A DNA stretch of 64,000 bases from Bradyrhizobium jicamae (GTDB lineage: Bacteria > Pseudomonadota > Alphaproteobacteria > Rhizobiales > Xanthobacteraceae). Position numbers and translations under genes: made by a program. The stretch covers positions 1 through 64,000 of the forward strand of contig NZ_JAFCKQ010000024.1 in the NCBI RefSeq assembly GCF_018130215.1. The letters run 5' to 3'. The notes beneath the pieces are model-generated. The model searched no databases. It saw nothing but the letters and a program-made list of their open reading frames with translations, and was not told the DNA's origin. Positions 44,054-51,805 of this stretch are shown here, piece by piece. Positions within the stretch are counted from its first letter, which is position 1; the number at the start of each line of letters is the position of its first letter.

Positions 44054-44821
44054 CTATTTCATCTGGCCGATCAGCCGTGCTGCGCCGCTGGTGCTCTTCG
44101 CAAGCTGAAGCAGCGCATCGCGCCCGCCGGCTGCATAGGCCGCAGCGGCACGCAGGAGATCGCGCAGTTGCGCTGCGGCGCCTGGATCGAACCGGCACCA
44201 TGCCCCGCCCGTCAGCCGGGCGATCTCGCGAAAGGTCTGCTCGGCGACCGCGTCATTGCCTTCCTGGAACATGAAGACCGGCACCTTGAGCAGGCCGAGC
44301 TCACCCGCCCTGGCGCAGAGCGCGTCGGCATTCTCCTCCATCGCATCGCCGACGAACACGACCGCGCGCACGCCGGCGGCAACCGCCTCGCGGCGCGCCT
44401 CCGACAGCACCTTGCCGATCTGCGTGTTGCCGCCCTGGCAGCCGATCTTGCCCATCAGCCGGGCGAGCTGCGCGCTGTCGGAAATCCATCCCGTGGCGCG
44501 GCACTCGTTGAAGCCGCGATAGTAGACGAGACGGATGTCGAGGCTGCCCAGCGATGCAGCCTCGCGGAACATGTCCGCCTGCAACGCGCACGCCATGTCC
44601 CAGGTCGGCTGTCGGCTCATGGTGGCATCGAGCGCGAACACCAGCCTGCCGCGCGCGCCGGCGCGGTGCGGCGACATCGCGTGCGCCTTCGCCACGAACG
44701 CGGCGATATCTTCCGACGTCGAGGGCCGCGCCTCCGGCAACGAGCCGGCCTTGCGCAGGTCAGGCGAATCCGCCTTGCGCACGTCGTTTCCGGATCCCGG
44801 TTTGGTCGGCTCGCCAGCCAT
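44054..44821 (-). CDS. Cytoplasmic von Willebrand A domain protein
   Basis: A 255-residue soluble protein with a VWA-type domain. The metal-ion site is FALDATMSRQPTWDM at about 63-77 (D-x-T-x-S variant) with VVFVGDAMEENADAL later. It also has the YRGFNECRATGW segment. Function is unknown. I chose the ATG at 44821; a GTG six bases earlier is possible, with GGGAAG lying before both. Its stop is 17 bases from that of the convergent DUF302 gene. VWA proteins like this often work with AAA+ ATPases, but none is nearby. Confidence 0.82.
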   Translation of the reverse strand: MAGEPTKPGSGNDVRKADSPDLRKAGSLPEARPSTSEDIAAFVAKAHAMSPHRAGARGRLVFALDATMSRQPTWDMACALQADMFREAASLGSLDIRLVYYRGFNECRATGWISDSAQLARLMGKIGCQGGNTQIGKVLSEARREAVAAGVRAVVFVGDAMEENADALCARAGELGLLKVPVFMFQEGNDAVAEQTFREIARLTGGAWCRFDPGAAAQLRDLLRAAAAYAAGGRDALLQLAKSTSGAARLIGQMK

Positions 44822-44919
44822 CAGCACTCGCTTCCCTGAGCGAGGATTATGTGGGCCGACACGCCGGGTTGGTCAATGCGGATGAACACTCGCCCGGCTC
44901 GGCGGCCGGGCGGCAGAAG

Positions 44920-45861
44920 TCAGTTCATGGCCTGGGACGAATCTTTTTCTGTCTTCTTCAGCGGCAGCATGTTCTTGAGCTTCTCGACGAAGCTCGGCCG
45001 CGGCGTCTTCTCAGGGACATAGAGCGACACCGGGCCCGGCTCGAGGATCTTCGGCGGCGCGTTCCTGGTATCGACAGCCGCAACGTCGGCGTCGGTGTCG
45101 GCAAGGAATTTATCGAGCATGGCCTCGATCGAGTTCTTGGCGGTATCCGGGCCGGTGTCGCGCATGTCGTTGTGCTGGAAGTTGGTGTTCACGACGGTAA
45201 TGCCGGCCTTCTCGCACTCGGCCGGGTCAGGCACCACGCCGGGATCGGTCTTGAACTGCGGATCATGCGAGCGGAACGACAGGATCTTGAACTTGCCGTC
45301 CGTCATGAACGGCACGCGCAGATTGTCCAGCGTCACGACCTTCCTGATTTCGTCGGGATACTGCTTGGCGAAATACATCGCGATGTCGCCGCCATTCGAA
45401 TGGCCGACCATCGTCAGCTTGCTGTAGTCCGCGTTCGGCTCGACCTTCTTCATCTCGTCGATGGCGAATTTGATGTTGGTGATGCCGCGCTGATACTGCG
45501 GCAGACGGCCGACATAGAGTTCGCCGACCTTGGTGACCATCGGGCCGTCCTGAGGCAGGTCGTTCTGGATGCTGACCGCCAGATAGCCGCGCGCAGCGAA
45601 CACGTTCGCGAGGAAGGAATATTCGGTGAATTTGACGGTATTACCATGATTGAGGATCGCGACCGGCAGCGTGATCATGCCGGCGTCGGCCTGCATTTGC
45701 TTGTCGAAGCGCACGGCGACGTCGACCTGCACCACGCGTTCGTCGCGAGTCGGATCGCGGAACGTGATGGTTTGATGACTGATCGCCCACTTGCTCGCAG
45801 TGAAGTAGGCCGCCGTGAAAACGACGGAGAGAGAAAGCAGAACCGCAATTCCACGTTTCAT
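44920..45861 (-). CDS. Exported or anchored alpha/beta hydrolase
   Basis: A 313-residue alpha/beta-hydrolase with an N-terminal signal or anchor (residues about 2-24, MKRGIAVLLSLSVVFTAAYF). The nucleophile elbow is GHSNGG (residues about 148-153) in KLTMVGHSNGGDIAMYFAKQ, and a late His in NTNFQHNDM could complete the triad. Substrate unknown. It starts at the ATG at 45861, with GAGG 6 bases ahead; the long frame to 46002 crosses regulatory DNA. A palindrome of the GTGC-N3-GCAC type lies about 130 bases upstream, as in the phasin promoter. Confidence 0.85.
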   Translation of the reverse strand: MKRGIAVLLSLSVVFTAAYFTASKWAISHQTITFRDPTRDERVVQVDVAVRFDKQMQADAGMITLPVAILNHGNTVKFTEYSFLANVFAARGYLAVSIQNDLPQDGPMVTKVGELYVGRLPQYQRGITNIKFAIDEMKKVEPNADYSKLTMVGHSNGGDIAMYFAKQYPDEIRKVVTLDNLRVPFMTDGKFKILSFRSHDPQFKTDPGVVPDPAECEKAGITVVNTNFQHNDMRDTGPDTAKNSIEAMLDKFLADTDADVAAVDTRNAPPKILEPGPVSLYVPEKTPRPSFVEKLKNMLPLKKTEKDSSQAMN

Positions 45862-45991
45862 GACGTCCTCGAGGCGCCCGCCAATTCCAGGGCTATCTTT
45901 GGCCGGAGGCTCTTCGGCCTCCTGCTTGAGCATATATGTCACAGCGGCGTGACAGGAAGTCCAAATGTTGTGACTTAACCGCCCTAACGTT

Positions 45992-46002
45992 GTGCGATGC
46001 AC
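45992..46002. promoter_or_regulatory. Palindrome GTGC-GAT-GCAC upstream of the hydrolase
   Basis: Same 11-base core as the phasin-promoter sites, with TTGTGC around the first half. It is 131 bases before the hydrolase start and 109 before the small ORF at 46111. Confidence 0.5.
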
Positions 46003-46110
46003 CTATACATTGTGCATAGCAACAACCGGACAATCGTACCTCCATGAGTATACGACGCCGGCAATCACGCTTCGGTTCGGTGTTTCGCTAAAAGTGTCGG
46101 GAGAACACTG

Positions 46111-46200
46111 ATGGCGGCGGCTTTGTTCCAGCTTTTTGGCCGAGATGTGGCGGACATGGCCGCAAGACTACGGGATTTCAAGTCGCCCCGCTGTAAATGA
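46111..46200 (+). CDS. Candidate small protein (29 aa)
   Basis: A complete frame from ATG to TGA reads MAAALFQLFGRDVADMAAR then LRDFKSPRCK. It is amphipathic, with hydrophobic residues spaced as in a helix over residues 3-22 and a basic end with a single Cys. GGGAG stands about 7 bases before the ATG. Nothing else is encoded here. No homologue can be named; the call rests on the start signal and the amphipathic pattern. Confidence 0.35.
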   Translation: MAAALFQLFGRDVADMAARLRDFKSPRCK

Positions 46201-46367
46201 TCGGCTCGGCGCCGGATCGTCGCGGGCCTGAAAGCTCACATATTCCGGGTCGGGGCGGCCGTGACGGAGTGCTTCAACGGCCTGCGGCTGGCGGTGCCCC
46301 CGCGCCGGGTGCGCGCCTGGGGTCCCGACGCGAACCCCGCTCGGACCCGCCCCGGGGCACGCCCACG

Positions 46368-46396
46368 AAAAAGGCGGCCGCTCGGGCCGCCCTTTT
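46368..46396 (-). terminator. Terminator of the Tyr/Gly-rich secreted protein gene
   Basis: GGCGGCC (46373-46379), loop GCTCG, GGCCGCC (46385-46391); on the minus strand followed by five T (46368-46372). It is right behind the gene's stop at 46417. Confidence 0.8.
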
Positions 46397-46416
46397 CCCG
46401 TCCCTGTCGAAAGGGA

Positions 46417-46923
46417 TTACTGGCAGAGATGCTGCAGGCCATCCGCACCCTTGAATGTGGTGCCGGGCATGCAGACAAGATTGTTATGGGCGGCGTAGGT
46501 CTTCCAGTCGCGGCCGCCATAGCCGTAGCCATAGTAGTCGTTATAGCTGGTGGCGTAACCGTAGTAGCCGTTGTTGTAGCCGCTGTCGAAGGCGCGGAAG
46601 GGCGCAGTGGCAATTGCCCCCGCGGTCGCGACGGCGCCTCCCACGATGTCGCCCGCCACCCCTGCGGGCCCGGCAGGCCTGCGATACACTCTCTCGTGCG
46701 GCAAGGCCGCGTTGGCGTTTCGCATCCGCTCGCTGCGGTAGATCGCATGACGCTGAGCGTGGCGCTCGCCCCTGGCGAGAGTTTGAGATCCCTTGGTTCC
46801 GGCCTGAGTGTGCTTCACACCCTTGGCCATCGTTCCCTCGGCCAACGCTGGGCCCGCGAGCAAGGAGCCGACGATGGCCGCGCTACCGAGGATGGCAAGA
46901 CTTGCAGTGTTCAGTCTCCTCAT
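46417..46923 (-). CDS. Secreted Tyr/Gly-rich protein
   Basis: A 168-residue exported protein, not assigned. Signal peptide about 1-27 (cut near LAGPALAEG). The middle is basic and rich in Arg/His (GERHAQRHAIYRSERMRN); the second half has a Tyr/Gly repeat-like stretch, GYNNGYYGYATSYNDYYGYG, then CMPGTTFKGADGLQHLC, which suggests a small disulfide loop. The ATG at 46923 with GGAGCG before it is the signal-peptide start. Such proteins occur widely in Bradyrhizobium and may be envelope or surface associated; function unknown. A membrane-bound AraC regulator lies upstream on the same strand. Confidence 0.8.
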   Translation of the reverse strand: MRRLNTASLAILGSAAIVGSLLAGPALAEGTMAKGVKHTQAGTKGSQTLARGERHAQRHAIYRSERMRNANAALPHERVYRRPAGPAGVAGDIVGGAVATAGAIATAPFRAFDSGYNNGYYGYATSYNDYYGYGYGGRDWKTYAAHNNLVCMPGTTFKGADGLQHLCQ

Positions 46924-47078
46924 TGGACGCTCCGTTTCAATGATTTGTGGCAAGCACGAGCGACCGACGGATGTTCCGAACTGCGCGTCTCAAACCGATG
47001 TGATCGGACATTCAAGTTCCGCGGAACGGGGAACAATCGCAGCAACACAAACCGCCGGCCGATGGGCCTCTCGCCGTC

Positions 47079-48239
47079 TCAGTCCGGCTGGCCGATACCC
47101 GTGTCGTCATCCGGCTCGCCCGGTTGCGAAGCGTGCCTGGCCAGCGCGAGGCGGCGGAATTCGGTGGGTGTCACGTCGGTGGCCGCCTTGAAGGCCCGAT
47201 TGAACGGGCCGACCGACTGGAAGCCGGCATCCATGGCGATCGTCAGCACCGGCACCAGCCTTTGCTTGGGGTCGGCCAGCGCCGCCTTGGCTTCATCGAT
47301 CCGGTAGCGATTGAGGAAGGCATTGAAGTTGCGGTGCCCGAGCCCTTCATTGATCAGCTGCCGCAGCCGGTATTCCTGAACGCCCAGCTCGGCGGACAGC
47401 GAGCCGATGGTCAGTCCTTCACGCCGATAGGCGCGTTCCACGCTCATCAGCCGCTGCAGCCGGCGCAACAACTCGCGATCGATCGCGGATGGCTTGTCCT
47501 CTCCTTCAGGACGCGCACTGCCGAGATCGCCCGGAATTCTGCCGGCGGCAGGCAGAAGGATCGATGCTTGCTGCATGCGGGCCGCCTGAAACAGGCTCCA
47601 TGCACTGAGACTCAGCAGCACCAGAAGCCCGAACGCGTTGACGATGCTCCAGACGGAGGAGCCGGCAACCGAAGCCGGCCAAAGCTTGTGAAAAAAGGCC
47701 GCGGCGCTATAGGCCACCGCGCCGAGCAGGACGACAACTCGCAGCCGCCGCCGTCCTGCCACCAGGTCCGCCCGCCATGTCGCGAGCGTCTGCCCCGCAG
47801 CCGCTATGGCAAGGCCGAGATAGACGACCGATAGCGTTCGATCGAGGTCGCCTCTGAGTGCGCCTCTCGTCGGCCAGGCGTCAAACAGCTGCACGCTGAC
47901 GACAGCGACCAGCAAAGCGCCGTGCCAGGGTCGCAGCACGAAATCATCATCGAAGGTCGCGCGCGCCCAGAGCCAGAACAGGACCGCCCCGCTGCTCGAC
48001 AAGGCCAGCAGGATCAGGCCCCAATACGGCCATGGCCGAGGAAATCCCGGCGCCTCGGAAACCGCGGAAGCCGCGACGGCGACCACCAGTGCGGCGCTCA
48101 GCCGCGCCGCCATGTCCCCGCGGTCTCGCAGCAAAACGCCGGCGATCAGCAACGACAGTCCGACAGCGGCGCCTCGACAACCCAGCTCGATCGCCATCAA
48201 CCCGGCGCTACCCACGATCAAGATCTCTCCATCCGCCAT
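47079..48239 (-). CDS. Membrane-embedded AraC family regulator
   Basis: A 386-residue regulator whose first two thirds are a polytopic membrane domain (about seven hydrophobic segments between residues 5 and 225) and whose last 110 residues form the AraC helix-turn-helix pair (LTIGSLSAELGVQEYRLRQLI and LTIAMDAGFQSVGPFNRAFKAA). Regulators of this layout can sense a membrane or periplasmic signal and act without release. The next gene downstream (46417) encodes an exported protein, a reasonable but unproven target. The spacing of 155 bases suggests separate promoters. Confidence 0.88.
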   Translation of the reverse strand: MADGEILIVGSAGLMAIELGCRGAAVGLSLLIAGVLLRDRGDMAARLSAALVVAVAASAVSEAPGFPRPWPYWGLILLALSSSGAVLFWLWARATFDDDFVLRPWHGALLVAVVSVQLFDAWPTRGALRGDLDRTLSVVYLGLAIAAAGQTLATWRADLVAGRRRLRVVVLLGAVAYSAAAFFHKLWPASVAGSSVWSIVNAFGLLVLLSLSAWSLFQAARMQQASILLPAAGRIPGDLGSARPEGEDKPSAIDRELLRRLQRLMSVERAYRREGLTIGSLSAELGVQEYRLRQLINEGLGHRNFNAFLNRYRIDEAKAALADPKQRLVPVLTIAMDAGFQSVGPFNRAFKAATDVTPTEFRRLALARHASQPGEPDDDTGIGQPD

Positions 48240-48329
48240 GTTGGAGGTCGAGGCTGAGGCTTATAGGGAAAGACTTCAGCGCATCAAGCGCTCGCCGGCC
48301 GCCAGCGATACAGGCCGCAAGGCCCCGCT

Positions 48330-49247
48330 TCAGATGATGTCGTGGACATCAAGCGGCTTGTCGACCTGGCTGAACCATTCGGCCCGGTTGGCGGCGCGGC
48401 GCCGGCCGCGCTCGTCGAGCGGCAGCTTGAGCTGGCGCAACAGGCTCGTGACCTCCTCGCGCGCGGTGACATGGCCCATGCTCGGCCGTGTCCCGAGCGT
48501 CGCCTCGTCGATGTCGTCGAGCGCAGTCAGTCCGCGCGGGAAAAACTCGCGATAGACCACCCGCTCGGCAAAGCCGTCGACCGAACGGAACCCGAGGCGG
48601 AGCGACAGCTGCTTGAGACCGTCGGCGACGAGCTGTTTATTGCGCGAGCCGAGCATCGACAGGCGGTTGCGCACCACGATCCAGTCGGTCGAGGCACCGT
48701 CGAGCTGGCGGCGCTTGCGCCTGGTGTCGCGCACCATCTCGGCGTAATGGCTCTCGCCGGTCACCGCATAGGTCGCGGGATCGACCGTGCCCAGCACGTC
48801 GAAATCGAGGAAGCTGTCATTGATCGGCGTCACGAGGGTGTCGGCCATCGAGTGCGCCAGCCGCATCAGGTAGCTGTCCGCGCCCGGCGTATCGATCACG
48901 ATGAAATCATAGGCACGTTCCACCGCGCTGACCGCGTGCATGAATTGCTGGAACTCGGCGTTCTCGTTCTCCTCGATCTGCATCGTGTCGCCGTATTTGA
49001 TGCAGGTGTGCACGGGAAGTTCGAGGTCGATCCCGGTGCGCCGCGCCCAGGCCCGGCGGTTGTTGATGTAGCGGGTGAAGCTTTGCTGGCGGCAGTCGAG
49101 ATCGATGCTGGCGACGCGCTGCCCGGCCTTCATCAGGGCGACAGCGATATGCAGGGCGGTGGTCGACTTGCCCGAACCGCCCTTCTCGTTGCCGAGCACG
49201 ACGACGTGCGCGGAGCCGGATTGACCCTGACTAGCCTGCACCAACAT
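48330..49247 (-). CDS. mipZ: Division-plane positioning ATPase MipZ
   Basis: A 305-residue ParA/MinD-type ATPase that forms a bipolar gradient by contact with ParB-bound origins and inhibits FtsZ, thus placing the division site in Caulobacter and relatives. The deviant Walker A KGGSGKST is at about 22-29, the second motif SIDLDCRQQSFTRYINNRRAW near 48-68 and IVIDTPGAD near 117-125. The C-terminal DIID-like pattern of ParA is absent, as in MipZ. Divergent from panC with 225 bases between; GANTC sites such as TGAATCGATC near 49341 suggest but do not prove CcrM-linked control. Confidence 0.95.
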   Translation of the reverse strand: MLVQASQGQSGSAHVVVLGNEKGGSGKSTTALHIAVALMKAGQRVASIDLDCRQQSFTRYINNRRAWARRTGIDLELPVHTCIKYGDTMQIEENENAEFQQFMHAVSAVERAYDFIVIDTPGADSYLMRLAHSMADTLVTPINDSFLDFDVLGTVDPATYAVTGESHYAEMVRDTRRKRRQLDGASTDWIVVRNRLSMLGSRNKQLVADGLKQLSLRLGFRSVDGFAERVVYREFFPRGLTALDDIDEATLGTRPSMGHVTAREEVTSLLRQLKLPLDERGRRRAANRAEWFSQVDKPLDVHDII

Positions 49248-49472
49248 GATTGATCCCCCGCGACATCTTCAAATCGCGTGCGGCCATGGTCAAGTGAAAT
49301 GCATGACAGATTACTGAAATCAATTGCTGCCTCGCTTCATTATGAATCGATCGCACGACGCTGCTGCGCCGATCGCGCAGGTTTGCCGTCAGCGCATCGA
49401 TCTTGGTAAACTTGGCAGACCCGCCGAAGACCAGATCCCCTCCCCGGAATTACCTGAAGAGATCGAGACCAG

Positions 49473-50324
49473 ATGCCGAGAAATCCTGCTGTCGTCCGCA
49501 CCGTTCCCGCCCTGCGTCGCGCCGTAAATGACCTGCGCGCGCGAAAAGCGACTATCGCACTGGTCCCGACCATGGGAGCGCTCCATGACGGTCACGTGTC
49601 GCTGGTGCGGCTCGCCAGACGCCATGCCAGGCGGGTCGTCGTCTCGATCTTCGTCAACCCGACTCAATTTGCTCCAACGGAAGACTTCGGCTCGTATCCG
49701 CGCACCTGGAAGGCCGATGTCGCAAAGCTCGCCGCGGAGGATGTCGACCTGATCTGGCACCCCGAGGTCAAGGCGATGTACCCCGACGGATTCGCCACCC
49801 GGATCGTTCCGGAGGGGCCGGCCACCGCCGGGCTCGAGGATCGCTTCCGGCCACAGTTCTTCGGCGGTGTCGCGACCGTGGTCGGCAAGCTGTTCACGCA
49901 GGTCAGGCCGGATGTCGCGATCTTCGGCGAGAAGGATTTCCAGCAGCTCCGGGTGGTGAGCCAGATGGCCGCCGACCTCGATCTCGGCGTCAAGGTGATC
50001 GGGTCCAGGACGGTTCGCGAGCGCGATGGTCTCGCCATGTCCTCGCGCAACGTCTACCTCGCGCCCGACGAGCGTCGTGCGGCTCCGACGCTCCACCGGG
50101 TGATGAAGGAAACGGCAGCCCGCTTACGCGCCGGCGAGGACACCGCGACCGCCGTCGCGGCCGGCGCCGCTGAGATCACCGAGGCCGGCTTCAAGCTCGA
50201 TTACCTCGAGGTCCGCCATGCCGCGACGCTGGCGCCGATCGCTTCGCTGAAGGAGGGCCCGATGCGGATGCTGGTGGCGGCCAAGCTCGGCAGCACGCGC
50301 CTGATCGACAACATCGCGGTCTAG
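49473..50324 (+). CDS. panC: Pantothenate synthetase
   Basis: Joins pantoate and beta-alanine with ATP to give pantothenate, on the way to coenzyme A. The protein is 283 residues with the ATP-binding HIGH-like motif PTMGALHDGHVSLV near 31-44 and the SIFVNPTQFAPTEDF and EKDFQQLRVVSQMAADL segments, plus SSRNVYLAP. Length and motifs are normal. The panB partner is not adjacent. The start codon at 49473 follows GAGACC in a weak ribosome site. A 12-base inverted repeat begins on the stop codon. Confidence 0.97.
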   Translation: MPRNPAVVRTVPALRRAVNDLRARKATIALVPTMGALHDGHVSLVRLARRHARRVVVSIFVNPTQFAPTEDFGSYPRTWKADVAKLAAEDVDLIWHPEVKAMYPDGFATRIVPEGPATAGLEDRFRPQFFGGVATVVGKLFTQVRPDVAIFGEKDFQQLRVVSQMAADLDLGVKVIGSRTVRERDGLAMSSRNVYLAPDERRAAPTLHRVMKETAARLRAGEDTATAVAAGAAEITEAGFKLDYLEVRHAATLAPIASLKEGPMRMLVAAKLGSTRLIDNIAV

Positions 50325-50369
50325 AGCTTGATCCCGACAAACGCGAAGCGTTGCGCGGGGATCAAGCTC
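50324..50369. repeat. GAGCTTGATCCC palindromic repeat
   Basis: GAGCTTGATCCC (50324-50335) pairs perfectly over 12 bases with GGGATCAAGCTC (50358-50369). The panC stop codon ends on its first base. Loop ACAAACGCGAAGCGTTGCGC holds a smaller palindrome. Type known from Bradyrhizobium intergenic DNA. Confidence 0.85.
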
Positions 50370-50473
50370 AATTGACAAGCTGAATCCCGCGACCGGTGGC
50401 GCAAAGTGTGAAGCGGTGCGCTTGCGCCGCCCCGGCGGGGGATGGATGATCGCGCCTTTCAGAGGCAATCGTC

Positions 50474-51223
50474 ATGACCAGACTATTCGGGCCGTCCATT
50501 ATTTTCTGCTTCGCGCTTCTGGCCGCCGGCGTGGCCGAGGCCCAGACCAGGCCGCCGGTCGGCGGCGTCAATTCGATGCCGGGCGCGATGATCTTCTATG
50601 TCGCGCATGGTGCCGCCGATGCATGCGGCCCTGGGTGCTCGGACTGGATCGCGGCAGAAGGCGCCGTGCAATGGGACACCTACAAGCGCCTGCTGGCGAT
50701 CCTTGACCGGCAGACCGGGCGCAAGCTGCCGGTCGTGATCAACATCAAAGGCCAGTCGAACCTCAACGTCGCCGTCAGCCTCGGCCGGATCCTGCGCGAT
50801 CGCAACGTCGATGCGGCGGTCGCCGCGACCGTGGTCGACGCCTGCAGCGACAAGTCCGAGGCGGACTGCTTTGCGCTGAAGCGGCCGGGTGGCCCGCTCG
50901 ATGCAAAGGAGAAGGTCTCGAGCGTGATCTGCGATTATGCCTGCCTGCTGGTGCTTTCGGGTGGCGTCCATCGCAGCCTGCCGGCGGGCACGCGGGTCGT
51001 CCTGAGCGGCATGACGATCCAGAACCGGCTGGCGCCCAATGTCTCGGCCGAGCAGCGCGAGAGCCTCACCACGGTCTTCACCGACCAGTTCCGGCGCTAT
51101 TTCGGCGAGATGGGCATCGACCACGAATTGCTCGACGTCGCCGTCAGGAGTGCAGGCAGTGGCCGCTACGTCGAGATCCCTGCCGCGCAATGGGAGCGCC
51201 TGCACCTCGTGACGCAGCCCTGA
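50474..51223 (+). CDS. Exported hypothetical protein, ClpP/crotonase-like (COG3904 resemblance)
   Basis: A 249-residue protein with signal peptide (about 1-23, cut after VAEA). Two areas recall periplasmic ClpP-like proteins: the NLNVAVSLGRILRDRNVDAA stretch, where such proteins have the GG-x-V-x-E-A helix, and a Cys-rich CDYACLLVLSGGVHRSLP around the position where they have the S-x-C motif. Four Cys in AADACGPGCSD, DACSDKSEADC and CDYAC suggest disulfides and an exported location. Catalytic Ser is not obvious. Family assignment is tentative. GAGG 8 bases before the ATG supports the start. Confidence 0.7.
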   Translation: MTRLFGPSIIFCFALLAAGVAEAQTRPPVGGVNSMPGAMIFYVAHGAADACGPGCSDWIAAEGAVQWDTYKRLLAILDRQTGRKLPVVINIKGQSNLNVAVSLGRILRDRNVDAAVAATVVDACSDKSEADCFALKRPGGPLDAKEKVSSVICDYACLLVLSGGVHRSLPAGTRVVLSGMTIQNRLAPNVSAEQRESLTTVFTDQFRRYFGEMGIDHELLDVAVRSAGSGRYVEIPAAQWERLHLVTQP

Positions 51224-51238
51224 TCCGCGCGAGTTTCG

Positions 51239-51283
51239 GCAATCCGATTGCTCACAGCAATCCGATTGCTACAGCAATCCGAG
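51239..51283. repeat. Tandem palindromic repeat AGCAATCCGATTGCT
   Basis: GCAATCCGATTGCT stands at 51239-51252 and again, with a leading A, at 51256-51270; each is a perfect palindrome arm pair (AGCAATC-C-GATTGCT). A third partial copy (AGCAATCCGAG) starts at 51273 inside the DUF1489 gene end. Lies between convergent genes. Confidence 0.8.
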
Positions 51284-51709
51284 GTCGCGCAGTTCGCGGC
51301 GCATCGGCTCCGGCATCGATGCCACGGTTGCCGCGCTCGATCTGGTGAGGTCGGGCGGCGCGGCGTCGGCCGTCAGGTAGCGCCAGCCCTGGAACGGCCG
51401 CATCGGCCGCGGCGAGACCGCGATCACCTTGGGCTGCATCACGAGACGACAGCGCCCGATGCCGTCCTTGTCGCGGAACGGCTCGATCGCGACGAGCTTC
51501 TCGCGCGCGGCGATCTCGCCCTTGATCACCCAATAGAGCGAACCGCCGGCGAGGATCTCCTCGTCGCGCTTCGGCGTCATGCGGGTGATGTGGATGTGAC
51601 GGAGCGGCAGGCCTTTTTTCTTCGCGGTCGCCATCCGTTCGGCAACCCAGCCCTTGAGTTCCTTGACCGACTCGCAGCCGACGGCAAGCTTGATGAGATG
51701 AAGCGGCAT
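51269..51709 (-). CDS. DUF1489 family protein
   Basis: A 146-residue protein of the DUF1489 family, found across alphaproteobacteria, function unknown. The N terminus MPLHLIKLAVGCESVKELKG and the ITRMTPKRDEEILAGGSLYW then VIKG stretch are family marks; LVMQPKVIAVSPRPMRPFQG in the middle is also conserved. No signal peptide; presumably cytoplasmic. The last codons and the stop lie in the third unit of a tandem palindrome, which could end both convergent transcripts. Confidence 0.9.
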   Translation of the reverse strand: MPLHLIKLAVGCESVKELKGWVAERMATAKKKGLPLRHIHITRMTPKRDEEILAGGSLYWVIKGEIAAREKLVAIEPFRDKDGIGRCRLVMQPKVIAVSPRPMRPFQGWRYLTADAAPPDLTRSSAATVASMPEPMRRELRDLGLL

Positions 51710-51805
51710 GGGGCGGATTTAACGGCCGACGCCCCCTTTGAAAAGGGAGCGTGCCCGGTTTTCCCCGCTGCGCAAGCGCAGCGCCCTCTGCGTGAACCGG
51801 ATGCC

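Larger units (their letters stand above)
45862..46416. other. 555-base gap upstream of the exported hydrolase
   Basis: Contains a GTGC-GAT-GCAC palindrome at 45992-46002 with a related GTGC-ATA-GCAA at about 46012-46022, then a 29-codon small ORF at 46111-46200 and a terminator at 46368-46396 for the gene at 46417. The frames near 46260-46420 are GC-rich and not protein-like. Confidence 0.6.

Noticed and set aside
46197..46454. An 85-codon plus-strand frame near the Tyr/Gly-rich gene
   Set aside because: It crosses that gene's terminator and its sequence is Arg/Pro/Gly noise.
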